A stretch of 64,000 nucleotides of DNA from an uncultured Flavobacteriaceae bacterium (GCA_947500385.1 CANMSA010000010.1:124001-188000), one strand, 5' to 3'. Positions 25,085 through 34,816 are shown, counted from the first letter of the stretch. Translations and numbers: made by a program. The notes: generated by a model from the letters alone, not told the origin.

Positions 25085-25694
25085 AAAGACTATTGCTCTA
25101 TGCCTTATAGGGATATTGCCTAATTTGACCATTGCCCAGATTCCTACAACGGACGTGGCGGCAAACGCCCAATTGGTGCTGCTCAACTCCAATGTGGCCA
25201 CCCTTAATTCCCAAATGGCGACCTTGAACGCGACCATGGGCAAGCTGTTGGCCCAGATGGAACGCAACGTCACCGCCAATTCCAGTGCCTCGAAAATTTT
25301 GAGCCAAGACCTGACCGCAAAAAGGACGCCGGCCAGCTACGTCATGGGAAGTCCGGAAATGAACGAGCTCTATGAGTTGAAGGACAAGATCATAGCCGCC
25401 TACAAGGGCACGCGGAAAAACCTTCGGAGCTTTACCAATTTGGAAAAAGTGGAGAAGCAAAGGGCTAGCGGTATACTGGCCGATGCCCTCTTACAGGTGT
25501 CCGCCCTTGTTTCCCAAGGCTCTCAGATCGCCTCCACCGGGGAGATCATCGAATCGGCGGACAGGCTATCGGCACTTAGATCGATCCTGGAAAAGATGGA
25601 CGGGCTATTGGAGGCCGTCATCGAGGTCAACACCTCCCTTTTACAAAAAAACGAACACCGTAAAGCGGTCCATTCATTGATAAAAACGAACTAA
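25056..25694 (+). CDS. traI: TraI-like periplasmic protein
   Basis: A 212-residue protein with a signal peptide (basic start, then TIALCLIGILPNLTIAQ) followed by a largely helical mature part: repeated LNSNVATLNSQMATLNATM heptads and later KLLAQMERNV. TraI of CTnDOT-type systems (DUF4141) has this helical, VirB5-like outline and the same position between TraG and TraJ. It would act in the periplasm or on the surface as part of the transfer apparatus. Two ATGs, 25056 and 25065, are possible starts; both lie inside the end of traG. The stop overlaps traJ by one base. Confidence 0.7.
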   Translation: MKKMKNKKFKKTIALCLIGILPNLTIAQIPTTDVAANAQLVLLNSNVATLNSQMATLNATMGKLLAQMERNVTANSSASKILSQDLTAKRTPASYVMGSPEMNELYELKDKIIAAYKGTRKNLRSFTNLEKVEKQRASGILADALLQVSALVSQGSQIASTGEIIESADRLSALRSILEKMDGLLEAVIEVNTSLLQKNEHRKAVHSLIKTN

Positions 25695-26608
25695 TGTACG
25701 CTTTACAATCCAGTTCGGGCTTTCGGGTAACGGTCAACACCATTTTTGACCAGTACGTCACAGATGCTTTTGCCAATTTGGGGCCTACCTTGAGCATCGG
25801 ATTCGCCATGGCCAAAATCGGCCTGGGCATTTTTGCGATCACACATTTTGCAAGCAATGACCGAGCGGATGTGTTCAAAGCTATAAAATGGTTTCCCTTG
25901 ATGTTCATCCTGTTCAACTACTCGGAATTCGCACATGCTATTTTTGAATTTTACAATAATCTGGGATCATCGTTTGTCAGTACCCAAAAAAGCTGGGATA
26001 CCATCGGGCAAAAAATAGCCCTGGCACAGATCGATGTGGCAGCGAACAACCTTGTGGAATGGAATTTTTTCAGCATGGACATTGACGGGCTGCAGTCCCT
26101 TGCCCTAACCGGACTGGCCGGCTCCATTACGGCATTTGCACATATTATCTCCACCTTGATATTCGTCGGCATCAAGGCATTGGCCACCATTTATCTGTTC
26201 ATCCTTATCATTTTCGGGCCGATCAATATCGGACTTTCGTTCATTCCCGCTATTTCGGGGCTCTGGAAGGCATGGTTGCAAAAGTTCATGAGTATCTGCC
26301 TTTGGATGCCCATGCTCTACGTGGTGGATATGTTCATGGTCAATCTGGTGGACCGGTTGGTCGATCATTTACTTCGATATGGTTCCTATGACCTCGGACT
26401 GATCTTAAGTTCCTCTATGCTGATCCTGATGACCTCATTTTTTTACATCAAGGCCCCGACCTTGGCAAATTTTGTAGTCCAGGGCCTTAACATTTCAGGG
26501 GGCGGTATCGTCTCCAAACCCAAACATTATGGTAAAAAAGCGATTCAAACGGCCATGGACGTGAAAAGCGGCGGGGCCACCAAAGCGGTCCGAACACTGA
26601 CACAATAA
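25694..26608 (+). CDS. traJ: TraJ, VirB6-type inner-membrane protein
   Basis: A 304-residue protein with about six hydrophobic spans, among them IGFAMAKIGLGIFAITHFA, FPLMFILFNYSEFAHAIF and LATIYLFILIIFGPINIGLSF, then a KAWLQKFMSICLWMPMLYV stretch that is characteristic of TraJ. It is the channel-forming polytopic component of the transfer system. It follows traI by a one-base overlap and precedes traK by 7 bases. Confidence 0.85.
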   Translation: MYALQSSSGFRVTVNTIFDQYVTDAFANLGPTLSIGFAMAKIGLGIFAITHFASNDRADVFKAIKWFPLMFILFNYSEFAHAIFEFYNNLGSSFVSTQKSWDTIGQKIALAQIDVAANNLVEWNFFSMDIDGLQSLALTGLAGSITAFAHIISTLIFVGIKALATIYLFILIIFGPINIGLSFIPAISGLWKAWLQKFMSICLWMPMLYVVDMFMVNLVDRLVDHLLRYGSYDLGLILSSSMLILMTSFFYIKAPTLANFVVQGLNISGGGIVSKPKHYGKKAIQTAMDVKSGGATKAVRTLTQ

Positions 26609-26615
26609 TCATCTT

Positions 26616-27242
26616 ATGGAAGGAAAATACGGAATCATCAACGACATCGCACAGAGCAGAAGGCACAACAATAGATTGGTATACTGCTGTTTGGCAACGG
26701 TCATTGTCGTTTTTGCGATGGCAATATACTACGTAATGAAGGCGGATGAGCGTGCCAAGAACAATGCCTATGTGCTTCATGGCGGGCAACGATTGGCCAT
26801 GGCCCCTATTAGGAATGCCAAGGAAAATCTCGATATCCTCTGCGAGGGCCATGTGTACCACTTTCATGAGCTGTTCTTTGCCCTGGAACCTGATTTGAAG
26901 CTGATCAAAAGGAACATCGAAGGAAAGGCATTGTACATGGTCGACTGGTCAGGCAACCGTTTATACGCTCGTTTGGTCGAAAAAAAGTATTTCCATGATG
27001 TGGCAATGCGCGACTATCGCTACTTTGTGGAACTTGATTCGATCCATATCGATTATGGGACCTACCCGTTTCCGTTTACATTTTACGGCAAACAGGCCAT
27101 AGAAAAGGGCACATCGACGACCTATAGAAACCTGATTACCAAAGGGCAATTAAAAAAATCAGGAGTCACCCCAAACAATTTGAACGGTATAAAGATCATT
27201 GACTTTCAGGTCGTGGACAATTCCGACCTGGAGCGGCGATAA
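26616..27242 (+). CDS. traK: TraK, VirB8-type protein
   Basis: A 208-residue bitopic protein. A short cytoplasmic start is followed by a single membrane span at about 22-44 (LVYCCLATVIVVFAMAIYYV) and a periplasmic domain containing ENLDILCEGHVYHFHELFF and PFPFTFYGKQAIEKGTSTTYRN, which matches the conserved TraK core. VirB8 proteins nucleate the channel in the inner membrane. Position between traJ and traM agrees. Confidence 0.85.
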   Translation: MEGKYGIINDIAQSRRHNNRLVYCCLATVIVVFAMAIYYVMKADERAKNNAYVLHGGQRLAMAPIRNAKENLDILCEGHVYHFHELFFALEPDLKLIKRNIEGKALYMVDWSGNRLYARLVEKKYFHDVAMRDYRYFVELDSIHIDYGTYPFPFTFYGKQAIEKGTSTTYRNLITKGQLKKSGVTPNNLNGIKIIDFQVVDNSDLERR

Positions 27243-27243
27243 C

Positions 27244-28269
27244 ATGAAGATAAAGGAGCACATACACGTTTTTAAAAAATGGGTGGCCGGAAACCGAAAA
27301 ACGGCCATGGCCCTGCCGGTCATTTTGCTCTTGACCTGCTTTTTCGTCCTCGAAAATCTAAAGGATTTTAAAATGGGCGATAGTGGCGCGGCAAGCCTGA
27401 ACGGGTTCAATTCCGAACTACCGGGCGAGACACCGACCTTGGATTCGGATACCGCGGGCCGACAATGGAAGGGCAAGGATTCCTTGGTAAAAAATGAAGA
27501 GGATAATTCCGATGCTGGAATCGATATGAAGAATTTAGAACCTTCCGAAAACGACTCGCTTCAGCGAATTCTGGAACAATTGGAAGGACTGTCCATGAAA
27601 CCGAAAACCCGGGAAACCGTTAGGGCCGAAATTCCGGAAATTGCAACATCGGTCGTTGAAAAGCGGCCCGAAATGACCGAAGATGAAAAAAAACAACGCT
27701 TCGTGGAGAACCGCTTGGCCTATCGGGAAAAGCTTTTGGAAGGAAAGGAGAAAATGATGGGCGATTCCCAAAATAGCCAAGGCTACTCGTCCCAAGAGCC
27801 GATCGCTCATACCAAAAAACCAATTTCGGTCAGGGCTACCGTGTACGGCGACCAATTTATATTGCCCGATGAAAATGTCCGATTGCTGCTCATGGAAGAT
27901 ATGGTCCTGGAGAACAAAAGGTTCAAGAAGAATACGTTTATCTACGCCATGGCCTCCATAAAGGGGAACCGGGTGTTTCTGGACATCGACAATATCGAAC
28001 ACCGGCCCGTAAAATTATTGGTCAAAGACTTTAACGATGGACGGGAAGGCATTTATAGCACCAGGGCCGGGGAACTATGGCGGGAATATAAGGCCAATGC
28101 GGGCAACGATCTTCTTACCGGCGCTACCGAGGGGTTGACCAAGGGTTCCCCCGATTTGGTAACGGATGTCGTACGGGGATTGGGATCTTTCTTTCGCAAG
28201 AAAAAACTACGGGAAAAAGAAAAAATTCTTTTGATGGATGATTACGAACTTTTATTGGTATCGCAATGA
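27244..28269 (+). CDS. traM: TraM, VirB10-type protein
   Basis: ATG 27244 gives 341 residues starting MKIKEHIHVFKKW; an upstream in-frame ATG at 27199 lies inside traK and is less likely. A membrane span is at about 23-40 (MALPVILLLTCFFVLENL). A polar, probably disordered linker crosses the periplasm. The C-terminal domain holds the conserved ISVRATVYGDQFILPDENVR and IKGNRVFLDIDNI segments of TraM. VirB10-like proteins bridge inner and outer membrane. The stop overlaps traN by 4 bases (ATGA). Confidence 0.85.
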   Translation: MKIKEHIHVFKKWVAGNRKTAMALPVILLLTCFFVLENLKDFKMGDSGAASLNGFNSELPGETPTLDSDTAGRQWKGKDSLVKNEEDNSDAGIDMKNLEPSENDSLQRILEQLEGLSMKPKTRETVRAEIPEIATSVVEKRPEMTEDEKKQRFVENRLAYREKLLEGKEKMMGDSQNSQGYSSQEPIAHTKKPISVRATVYGDQFILPDENVRLLLMEDMVLENKRFKKNTFIYAMASIKGNRVFLDIDNIEHRPVKLLVKDFNDGREGIYSTRAGELWREYKANAGNDLLTGATEGLTKGSPDLVTDVVRGLGSFFRKKKLREKEKILLMDDYELLLVSQ

Positions 28270-29246
28270 AAATTCAAATTTTTTTACTATTTGTCTTTGC
28301 GCAAGGACTGTGTTCCCTAAGCGCGCAAACGGATACCATCCCGGTGTCCAAGAACTATAAGTCCATACTGGTCCTGCCGGAGATTTTTGATTTCTCCATC
28401 AACGGAAAGGAACTTAATTTTATCGAATCCTTCCCCGCCAAAAATGCGTCCGACAATGCGAAGCGTATCGTACTGCTCAGCTACAATGACGTGGCACCCG
28501 ACAGCGAAGATCATACCAATTATACGGTATATACCAAGGATGGACTGGCCTATGATTTTATCCTGAGACTGGTAGAAGTTCCCGAAAAGAAAAGGTGGTC
28601 GATCGACCGATCTATGGCCGAAAACCCGGAAGATTACCGAGCCCAGGATGAACCTTCTACTATCGACACTTCGGCAACCGGGCCGAAACCGTCCATGCAG
28701 CGTTCCAAGGTAGTCTCCACGACGGATGAAGATTTGGGAGTTACCTCGAAGGAACGGACCACTGATAAACCCTTGCCGCTGACCCGGGAACTTTATGTAC
28801 TCGACCGCATGGAATACGTTCGTCGGCGGTGTTATTATAACCAGTTCAACAAAGGTAGGATCATACGCTATTTCACCAAATACGGTGATGTGTTCCTATG
28901 GCTTGAAAATGTCTTTTATGAAAACGAGGAGCTATACCTACAGTTTCGTTTGGAGAACAAAGCGCATATGCCCTACGATGTGAATTTTCTCAAATTCAGG
29001 ATCGCCTCCAATTATGCGAACAGTCGGAACAACATCGACAAAAAACACGAGCCGCTGTTCCGGTACAAAGTGCCCAAAAGGGTCGAAGGGAATTCCGAGA
29101 ACTATTTCATGGTGGTCTTCGACAAGTTTACCTTGGACCGAAGGAAAGTACTAAGGGTCAACTTGGACGAGGACAAGGGCAACAGAAACCTTTCCTTGGA
29201 TATCGACCATAGTATTATCAATAACCCCTTTGCGTTTAAATTATGA
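28266..29246 (+). CDS. traN: TraN, VirB9-type protein
   Basis: A 326-residue secreted protein with a signal peptide (IQIFLLFVFAQGLCSLSAQ) and the DUF4138 outline: an N-terminal beta-rich domain with YKSILVLPEIFDFSINGKE, a polar linker at about 120-170, and a conserved C-terminal domain with VFLWLENVFYENEELYLQF and ENYFMVVFDKFTLD. It is the outer-membrane-associated VirB9 counterpart. It overlaps both traM and traO by 4 bases. Confidence 0.85.
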   Translation: MKIQIFLLFVFAQGLCSLSAQTDTIPVSKNYKSILVLPEIFDFSINGKELNFIESFPAKNASDNAKRIVLLSYNDVAPDSEDHTNYTVYTKDGLAYDFILRLVEVPEKKRWSIDRSMAENPEDYRAQDEPSTIDTSATGPKPSMQRSKVVSTTDEDLGVTSKERTTDKPLPLTRELYVLDRMEYVRRRCYYNQFNKGRIIRYFTKYGDVFLWLENVFYENEELYLQFRLENKAHMPYDVNFLKFRIASNYANSRNNIDKKHEPLFRYKVPKRVEGNSENYFMVVFDKFTLDRRKVLRVNLDEDKGNRNLSLDIDHSIINNPFAFKL

Positions 29247-29794
29247 GGAAAATCAATTTTCATTTAACGGTCTTGCTGCTGTTATCGGCATATTTTGGCT
29301 TTGGCCAACTGCGGGGCAACTTGGCCTCCTCGGTCGGTCTGAGCGGTGGCTATGTAGAAGATGGTTACGGTATCATGGGCACCTTCAATTTTCATCCCGA
29401 CCGGTACCGGTATTTTCAGATCAGCGTATTGGCCGCCATTGCGGAGGATAAAGGAAGTCAGGATATTCCCTACAATATCTTTACCATTCAACCGGGCATC
29501 TATTACCGGGTATTCGTTGCACCGCGCAAACGGAATTTCAGCCTGTTCCTGGGCGGGGGCGGACTCTTCGGATACGAGGTGATCAACAACGGCAACAATG
29601 AACTTCCCAACGGGGCCCTGATCAATGCCAAAAGCCAATTCGTCTATGGCCTTTATGTGGGGGCGGAAGCGGAAGTCGGCATCAGCAATGACTTTTCCTT
29701 GCTGATCAAAGCGAACGAATACTACCATATCAATTCCGATGTGGGGAATTTCTATCCATATGCCGGGATAGGCCTGCGCTATTTTTTGTTCTAA
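29243..29794 (+). CDS. traO: TraO, outer-membrane protein
   Basis: A 183-residue protein with a signal peptide (LTVLLLLSAYFGFGQ) and alternating beta strands ending in YAGIGLRYFLF, an aromatic C-terminus typical of outer-membrane barrels. The LFLGGGGLFGYEVINNG segment is characteristic of TraO from CTnDOT-type elements. It overlaps traN by 4 bases and is the last standard tra gene before the giant TraQ-like lipoprotein. Confidence 0.85.
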   Translation: MRKINFHLTVLLLLSAYFGFGQLRGNLASSVGLSGGYVEDGYGIMGTFNFHPDRYRYFQISVLAAIAEDKGSQDIPYNIFTIQPGIYYRVFVAPRKRNFSLFLGGGGLFGYEVINNGNNELPNGALINAKSQFVYGLYVGAEAEVGISNDFSLLIKANEYYHINSDVGNFYPYAGIGLRYFLF

Positions 29795-29804
29795 AAACGA
29801 TTGT

Positions 29805-32800
29805 ATGAAACGAAATGCCACACAACGTATATTCGCGCTGACAACGCTAGGTTTAGCGCTGATATTGGCCTGCAGTAAGGATTTTGAGGATATCGTCGAA
29901 GATTCCTTCGACTTTAGCTTTGAAGCCTCCAACGAGGAGGACGGATTTGTGTTCGAAGGATCAAAAACGGATTTTGTCCTGGAACCGGAACGCAGGGTCT
30001 CCCATGTTTCCTATTTCATGAAATACCTGCATCTTGACGGAAAGGGATATTTCATTGGAGCCGAAAACGATACGGTCCGCGCCAACGATACGGTGCCGAT
30101 GCGGAACTTCAATCCATCATACCGATATATGCCCATCGATACGGGAATGCACAGGCTAAAGGTCTTGGCTTGGGATTCCAACAAAATCGAGAAAGAGCTG
30201 GAATTGTCCTACAACGTTAAGTATGCCAGCTTTAGCTTTCTTTTGGGCAAGGGTACCGATAACTTCATTATCAACGGCCGGAACCCAGTTATTGTAACCC
30301 TATTGCGGGATAAGAATACCGCAAGTCCGGAAGGGGAACCGTCCGGGGATTTCGAGATTACCTACCGCTTGGAAGATGGTTCGGGCAAACTCTTTTTGGG
30401 CGATACTTCCTACGAGGCCGGAATCCCTTTCCAATTGCCCAAAGGCGTTACGGAGTTGGGCTACCGACCGGAAACCTTGGGCGAGCATAAATTGACCATG
30501 ACGGCGAAGGCCCCCGATGGGGCCACCATTGCCAATGACCTCGTTCTCCAAGTCGGAAATGTCAATTTTACCTTTCGAACGACCGCCGCATCGTCACAGG
30601 TGGAACTCAACACCAATCTAGCGATAAACATCGACTTACAGACACAGGACGACCAAAGCGGGGTCACCTATGAAATAAGCCATGCCTTTGCACCGCGCAG
30701 TCAAGGGGACGGTACGGTCAGGGACCAGAATGGCGGGGTCATGGAACCGGGGACCAATAGGGGCATTGTACCCGGAAACTATAACTTCACTTTTCAGGAC
30801 AATGCACTGGGCCAACGCAAAATTTATTTCGACCTAAGGGATTCGAACGGTCAGATCAAGCGGGACAGCGTGGAGATCGAAGTCGCCAACATCCCGTTTA
30901 CCTTTTCGGGCAATTCCGAGAGCAACCAATTGTTCGTAAACCAACGGACACAGCTTAATTTCAATATTAAATCGAATGGTAACACCTCCAATATCGATTA
31001 CTTGCTAACCTATGACCTGGATCAGGGAAACGGCACCGTAACGGGGGTCAATGGCAACACGATCCGGAACAATACGGACTATCCCGTGGAACTGGGCAAT
31101 TTTCAATTGTTCTATACCCCGGAAACCTTAGGGGTCCATCAAATACGCTTTTTCGTAACGGACAATTTTGGGCAGGTGGTCGGGCCCGTTGAAATCGATT
31201 TGGAGGCAAAACAGCTGGAGCTCGAATTCAATGCCTCGGCCAATTCTAACGAGGTGCTGGTGGGGCAACGGGGCACTATAGCTTTGAGCCTTATCGAACG
31301 GGGGGATTATGATGGGGTATCCTATGAACTGAGCTATTTCATTTCCGGTGGGGATGCCGCGTTGCACAACGGGAATTCCCCGATCGTTCCCAGTCAATAT
31401 TTTTCGGTCGGTCCCGGAAGTTTTGCGTATGACTTTATCGCACAAGAGCCGGGAACCTATGAGATCACTTTTTTGTTACGTGACAGCAATGGGCAGATTT
31501 TGGAGGAAAACGTTACGGTGGCGGTCGGTAACAACGACTTTACCGTTGACATGACCCCTGCGAAAGCAACGGAGTTTTCCAATGTGCCCGTGAACATCAT
31601 CGTCGCTATCGACGAAGTGCCCGAGGGAGCGAACGATACGTATACGGCCTTCTTCTCATCGAGCCAAAACGGTTCGTTGTCGGTCAATGGTATCGACTAC
31701 GGTCCGGGCGAAGAATTTCCGTTGGGTGCCGGGGCCAACAATCTTACCTATACGGGATTGGAACCGGGCCAGCACAACCTCGTCCTCAGCGTTGAATCGG
31801 GTTCCGATGTGACCCGGACCGCGAATGCGAACATTTCTTTCGATCAGGTCGATTTTAGCTTTACGGGCGGCACCCAAAAATCGGGGATAACGGTCGGCGA
31901 GACCACTTCCCTGAATTTCAATATTTCAGAAAGTGTGGGGTCCTCCGACTATACCATGCGCTTCACAATGAACGGGAACGCCACCCTTACCGATGGCAAT
32001 GGTAATGCGGTAAGCCCGGGAAACAGCTATGAGGTAAATACCGGCAACTTTAATTGGACCTTGGAAGGTACCGACGAGGGTACCGTAAAAATGGTCTTTT
32101 TCGTTCTAAACGAAACGGGCCTTGAGAAAGCCGTGGACATTTCGATAAACGTTGCCGCCAAAGATTACACCTTCAATGCGTCCGCTACGTTGCAAAGGGC
32201 GTACACCGATGAACCGGTCGATATGAACTTCAACATCTCTGAAATTGGGATCGGTGGGGATACCTATGAGATGTATTTTTCGTCCAGTGGGAACAACGGT
32301 AGTTTTGAATATGGAGGGGCGACCTATTCGCCGGGCGAAAGCTTTTCCGTTCCGGTCGGTGCTTTTTCCGGAAAGTATCGGGGGCTGACGGAAGGAAACC
32401 ACAATGTGGTATTTACCGTACGTTCTTCTTCGGGGGTGGAAAAGACGGGGCAAGTGAACATTGTTTTTGAAACGTATACGGAAGATTTTGACCTGATCGT
32501 AAGCCAAGCCCCTGGACAGCGTTTACAGGGTGAGGAATTCAACATCGCCATTATATTGAACGCCTTGGAAACGCACGACCCTTCGGTCACCTATCAAATG
32601 ACCTTTGGGTTCAGCGGGAACCGGGCCGGGTACTTCTTCTACAACGGTACTCGCTATGATGAGGGGCAGACCGTGCCCTTGGATTATGCCAGCACCAATT
32701 TGACCTTTTATCCGGAATCGGAAGAGCCCTTTACCATCGATTTTTCCGTCGAAAACTCGACCGGAGAGACCAACAACGGTAGCACTTTTGTGGACACGGT

Positions 32801-33161
32801 CCGAAAACCGGTGGCACAGGCCAAAGGGGAAAAACACAATGTGAACTGTGGCGGATTGAACGGCTGTGATTATCAGGTACGGATCTACACTTGTTTTGAT
32901 ATCGCCTGTTCGGAGGCCTATAGCGGTGCTACCTTGAACCAGGTGGAAATCCGTATTTTCAACCGTAAGGACAACCGATGGGATACGCGCCTGTTCAACT
33001 ATAATGAGGCAAGGGGCAATGGTGCCGACCGGTACTTCTTGATGGAAGAGGAGGCCAAGGAGCGGGATTTACGCTACCTGGACCAGGATTTTGAGATAAG
33101 GGTACGGGATTCCAATAATCAGTGGAGTGAACCGTTTACTGGTAAGATAGTAAGGGTATAA
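29805..33161 (+). CDS. Giant lipoprotein with about eight TraQ-like repeats
   Basis: A 1118-residue protein. A lipoprotein signal ends in LGLALILAC, giving Cys23, and is followed by SKDFEDI, an acidic tract of the kind that directs Bacteroidota lipoproteins to the cell surface. From about residue 143 the protein consists of repeats of about 105 residues, starting near 143, 253, 364, 471, 577, 682, 786 and 893. Each opens with a pattern such as DFTF or DFSF, has YELSY-like and PGxYNFTF-like strands, and ends in a FxLRDSNGQ-like strand. The unit resembles DUF3872, the single domain of the much shorter CTnDOT TraQ. A different C-terminal domain has paired cysteines (NCGGLNGCDYQ). A role in mating-pair contact is inferred. 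Confidence 0.75.
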   Translation: MKRNATQRIFALTTLGLALILACSKDFEDIVEDSFDFSFEASNEEDGFVFEGSKTDFVLEPERRVSHVSYFMKYLHLDGKGYFIGAENDTVRANDTVPMRNFNPSYRYMPIDTGMHRLKVLAWDSNKIEKELELSYNVKYASFSFLLGKGTDNFIINGRNPVIVTLLRDKNTASPEGEPSGDFEITYRLEDGSGKLFLGDTSYEAGIPFQLPKGVTELGYRPETLGEHKLTMTAKAPDGATIANDLVLQVGNVNFTFRTTAASSQVELNTNLAINIDLQTQDDQSGVTYEISHAFAPRSQGDGTVRDQNGGVMEPGTNRGIVPGNYNFTFQDNALGQRKIYFDLRDSNGQIKRDSVEIEVANIPFTFSGNSESNQLFVNQRTQLNFNIKSNGNTSNIDYLLTYDLDQGNGTVTGVNGNTIRNNTDYPVELGNFQLFYTPETLGVHQIRFFVTDNFGQVVGPVEIDLEAKQLELEFNASANSNEVLVGQRGTIALSLIERGDYDGVSYELSYFISGGDAALHNGNSPIVPSQYFSVGPGSFAYDFIAQEPGTYEITFLLRDSNGQILEENVTVAVGNNDFTVDMTPAKATEFSNVPVNIIVAIDEVPEGANDTYTAFFSSSQNGSLSVNGIDYGPGEEFPLGAGANNLTYTGLEPGQHNLVLSVESGSDVTRTANANISFDQVDFSFTGGTQKSGITVGETTSLNFNISESVGSSDYTMRFTMNGNATLTDGNGNAVSPGNSYEVNTGNFNWTLEGTDEGTVKMVFFVLNETGLEKAVDISINVAAKDYTFNASATLQRAYTDEPVDMNFNISEIGIGGDTYEMYFSSSGNNGSFEYGGATYSPGESFSVPVGAFSGKYRGLTEGNHNVVFTVRSSSGVEKTGQVNIVFETYTEDFDLIVSQAPGQRLQGEEFNIAIILNALETHDPSVTYQMTFGFSGNRAGYFFYNGTRYDEGQTVPLDYASTNLTFYPESEEPFTIDFSVENSTGETNNGSTFVDTVRKPVAQAKGEKHNVNCGGLNGCDYQVRIYTCFDIACSEAYSGATLNQVEIRIFNRKDNRWDTRLFNYNEARGNGADRYFLMEEEAKERDLRYLDQDFEIRVRDSNNQWSEPFTGKIVRV

Positions 33162-33187
33162 ATGTATCTGGGAACTTTCCAGTTTGG

Positions 33188-33709
33188 TTAGCTTCGTTTG
33201 AAGGAGTAGGTGATGACCACATTTTGATCGTCCAGAAAATCGTCTTGTTCTAAGACCAAACGGTTTTTGGAGAATTCTACGATACGCATGTCCGTACGGT
33301 CATCAAAGCGCAAAATGGTATTGTCGATCAACTCATATTGGTCATCTTCGACATTGGCAAAGGGATCCACTTCACCGCAGCTTAACCCATTTTCGTTTAC
33401 CGTAAAAGAATTTTTGCCTTCATCGGCTGGGCCATCAGTAAAAAAAGTAAGATTGTCTTTTAAGCATTGCCGTATCTCATTGGTATTGAACAGGTCAATA
33501 TTTACCGTACCGTCCCCATTGATGTCCACTGCGGTATCCGACATGATGGCCGTATATTCCCATTGTCCGAACAACGCCTGGTTTCTATCCCCAAGCGAGA
33601 CATCGTCATCATTGTTGCAGGCAGTGCTGCCCAACACAAGGATACAACCAAGACCTGTATAGCATCCTTTTGTAATTCTCTTTAAAGCACTGCATATCAT
33701 CTGCTGCAT
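33188..33709 (-). CDS. Lipocalin-like lipoprotein
   Basis: A 173-residue protein with a lipoprotein signal, LVLGSTAC (Cys31), followed by NNDDD, an acidic surface-export signal. The mature part begins FGQWEYTAI and ends NVVITYSFKRS, with alternating strands in between (TILRFDDRTDMRIVEFSKNR). This is the outline of lipocalin-like lipoproteins common in Flavobacteriaceae; the exact family is uncertain. DINGDGTVNIDLFN resembles a calcium-binding or dockerin-like loop. ATG 33709 or 33700 could both start the protein. It faces the giant lipoprotein gene tail to tail, so it lies outside the tra operon. Confidence 0.65.
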   Translation of the reverse strand: MQQMICSALKRITKGCYTGLGCILVLGSTACNNDDDVSLGDRNQALFGQWEYTAIMSDTAVDINGDGTVNIDLFNTNEIRQCLKDNLTFFTDGPADEGKNSFTVNENGLSCGEVDPFANVEDDQYELIDNTILRFDDRTDMRIVEFSKNRLVLEQDDFLDDQNVVITYSFKRS

Positions 33710-33727
33710 ATTTTAGAGGTTCTCCTA

Positions 33728-33735
33728 CAAATATA
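33728..33735 (-). promoter_or_regulatory. -7 promoter box for the lipocalin-like lipoprotein
   Basis: CAAATATA on the + strand reads TATATTTG on the - strand, a full match to the Bacteroidota -7 box, placed 19 bases upstream of ATG 33709. No clear -33 TTTG is visible at the expected distance. Confidence 0.5.
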
Positions 33736-33804
33736 GGAAGTCTAAAATGAATCTGTTAAATGGTGATAATAACGATTATAAATGAATTATACCTGCTCCT
33801 CTCG

Positions 33805-34059
33805 TTAGCGTTTAAGATAACGGGTATGGATTTCGAATCCCAATCGTTCGGCGATTTCCCTAATACGGTTTTCGCTTAGTCCCCGATCGGCGGTATCTTC
33901 TGGATTTAACGCTATCCGTTTGATATAGTAGTATTGTCGTTCTGAGAGGCCGAACTCGGGAGTGTTCAGATCGCTTATCGGACGGCCTTCTTCTTTGAGC
34001 AGGGCATCAAATGAATCGACGAACATTGCATACAGTTCGGAACGTGTCAGGTATTCCAT
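33805..34059 (-). CDS. Small helical protein, possibly DNA-binding
   Basis: An 84-residue, all-helical protein: YLTRSELYAMFVDSFDALLK, then SDLNTPEFGLSERQYYYIKRI, then a helix-turn-helix-like GLSENRIREIAERLGFEIHT. The last segment could be a recognition unit, but the pattern is not strong enough to name a family. It has no signal peptide or membrane segment. It stands alone, 95 bases upstream of the lipocalin-like gene on the same strand. I do not recognise the family. Confidence 0.5.
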   Translation of the reverse strand: MEYLTRSELYAMFVDSFDALLKEEGRPISDLNTPEFGLSERQYYYIKRIALNPEDTADRGLSENRIREIAERLGFEIHTRYLKR

Positions 34060-34778
34060 AGTGAACAGTTCTCTCTAATCATAAACCGCGAAAATGAAAG
34101 ATTAGTATAATGGATGGTATTTGTTACCCATTTTTGCAGAAAAAACTACGTTTTATGGATAATCGGTATTTTTCCTCCTTAAGCATCGTTCCTTATTGAA
34201 TGAAGAAGAAAATAACGGATATGGATTTGGTATGCCAAGGTAGGGCCCAACTTCGATGCATAGGTAATTTTGACCGTCAGACGCTCATTTTATTACGCAT
34301 CGAATTGGTAAGGAGGGAAATAGCTCAAAATGGGCAACAACCGCTCAGACTGAAAAAGTAAACAAAGACTGTTCTCCCATTAACCTATTTATTCAACCAT
34401 ATGCTACTGATAGTGAAAATATGACTCCAGAAATATCAACTAAGTGCAAAGACCGTAAAGTTTTATCTTGTAGATACACTTTAAGACACACCATTAATAG
34501 CTAAAAGAGCTATTTTGTCCCATTTATTTTTCCTATCAGGACAAGAACGTCTGCCGTATATGCCGTCCCCAAAGATTTGGCCGGCCGATATCAAGGTAGT
34601 TCAACCTGATAAAATAGCTGTTTGTCGAATACTTGGGATTTTGATGGAAAACCCTAATTCTTCTATAGTTTTTATGTAATCAATAAAATGATTTTACCTC
34701 TATATTGTGGGCGTCAAAGTATTAAGAACTTTTTGATAATCATTTTCGTACGTGTAATTGGTATGACACGGTATGGCT
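34060..34778. other. Gene-poor AT-rich stretch
   Basis: I see no convincing gene on either strand over about 720 bases; frames are short and broken. It holds one possible weak terminator, AATAGCT (34496-34502) with AGCTATT (34508-34514) followed by TT, and an AATCA/TGATT dyad near 34680. It may be the scar of decayed genes. Confidence 0.5.
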
Positions 34779-34810
34779 ATATTAAGGGTTATATCTATAA
34801 CCCTTAATAT
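34779..34810 (+). promoter_or_regulatory. 32-base palindrome just before a small lipoprotein gene
   Basis: ATATTAAGGGTTATA (34779-34793) is perfectly complementary to TATAACCCTTAATAT (34796-34810), with only TC between. The right arm ends 6 bases before the start codon at 34817. It could be an operator for a dimeric regulator, a terminator for transcription entering from the left (TTT follows), or an RNA hairpin that hides the ribosome site. Confidence 0.7.
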
Positions 34811-34816
34811 TTTAAA

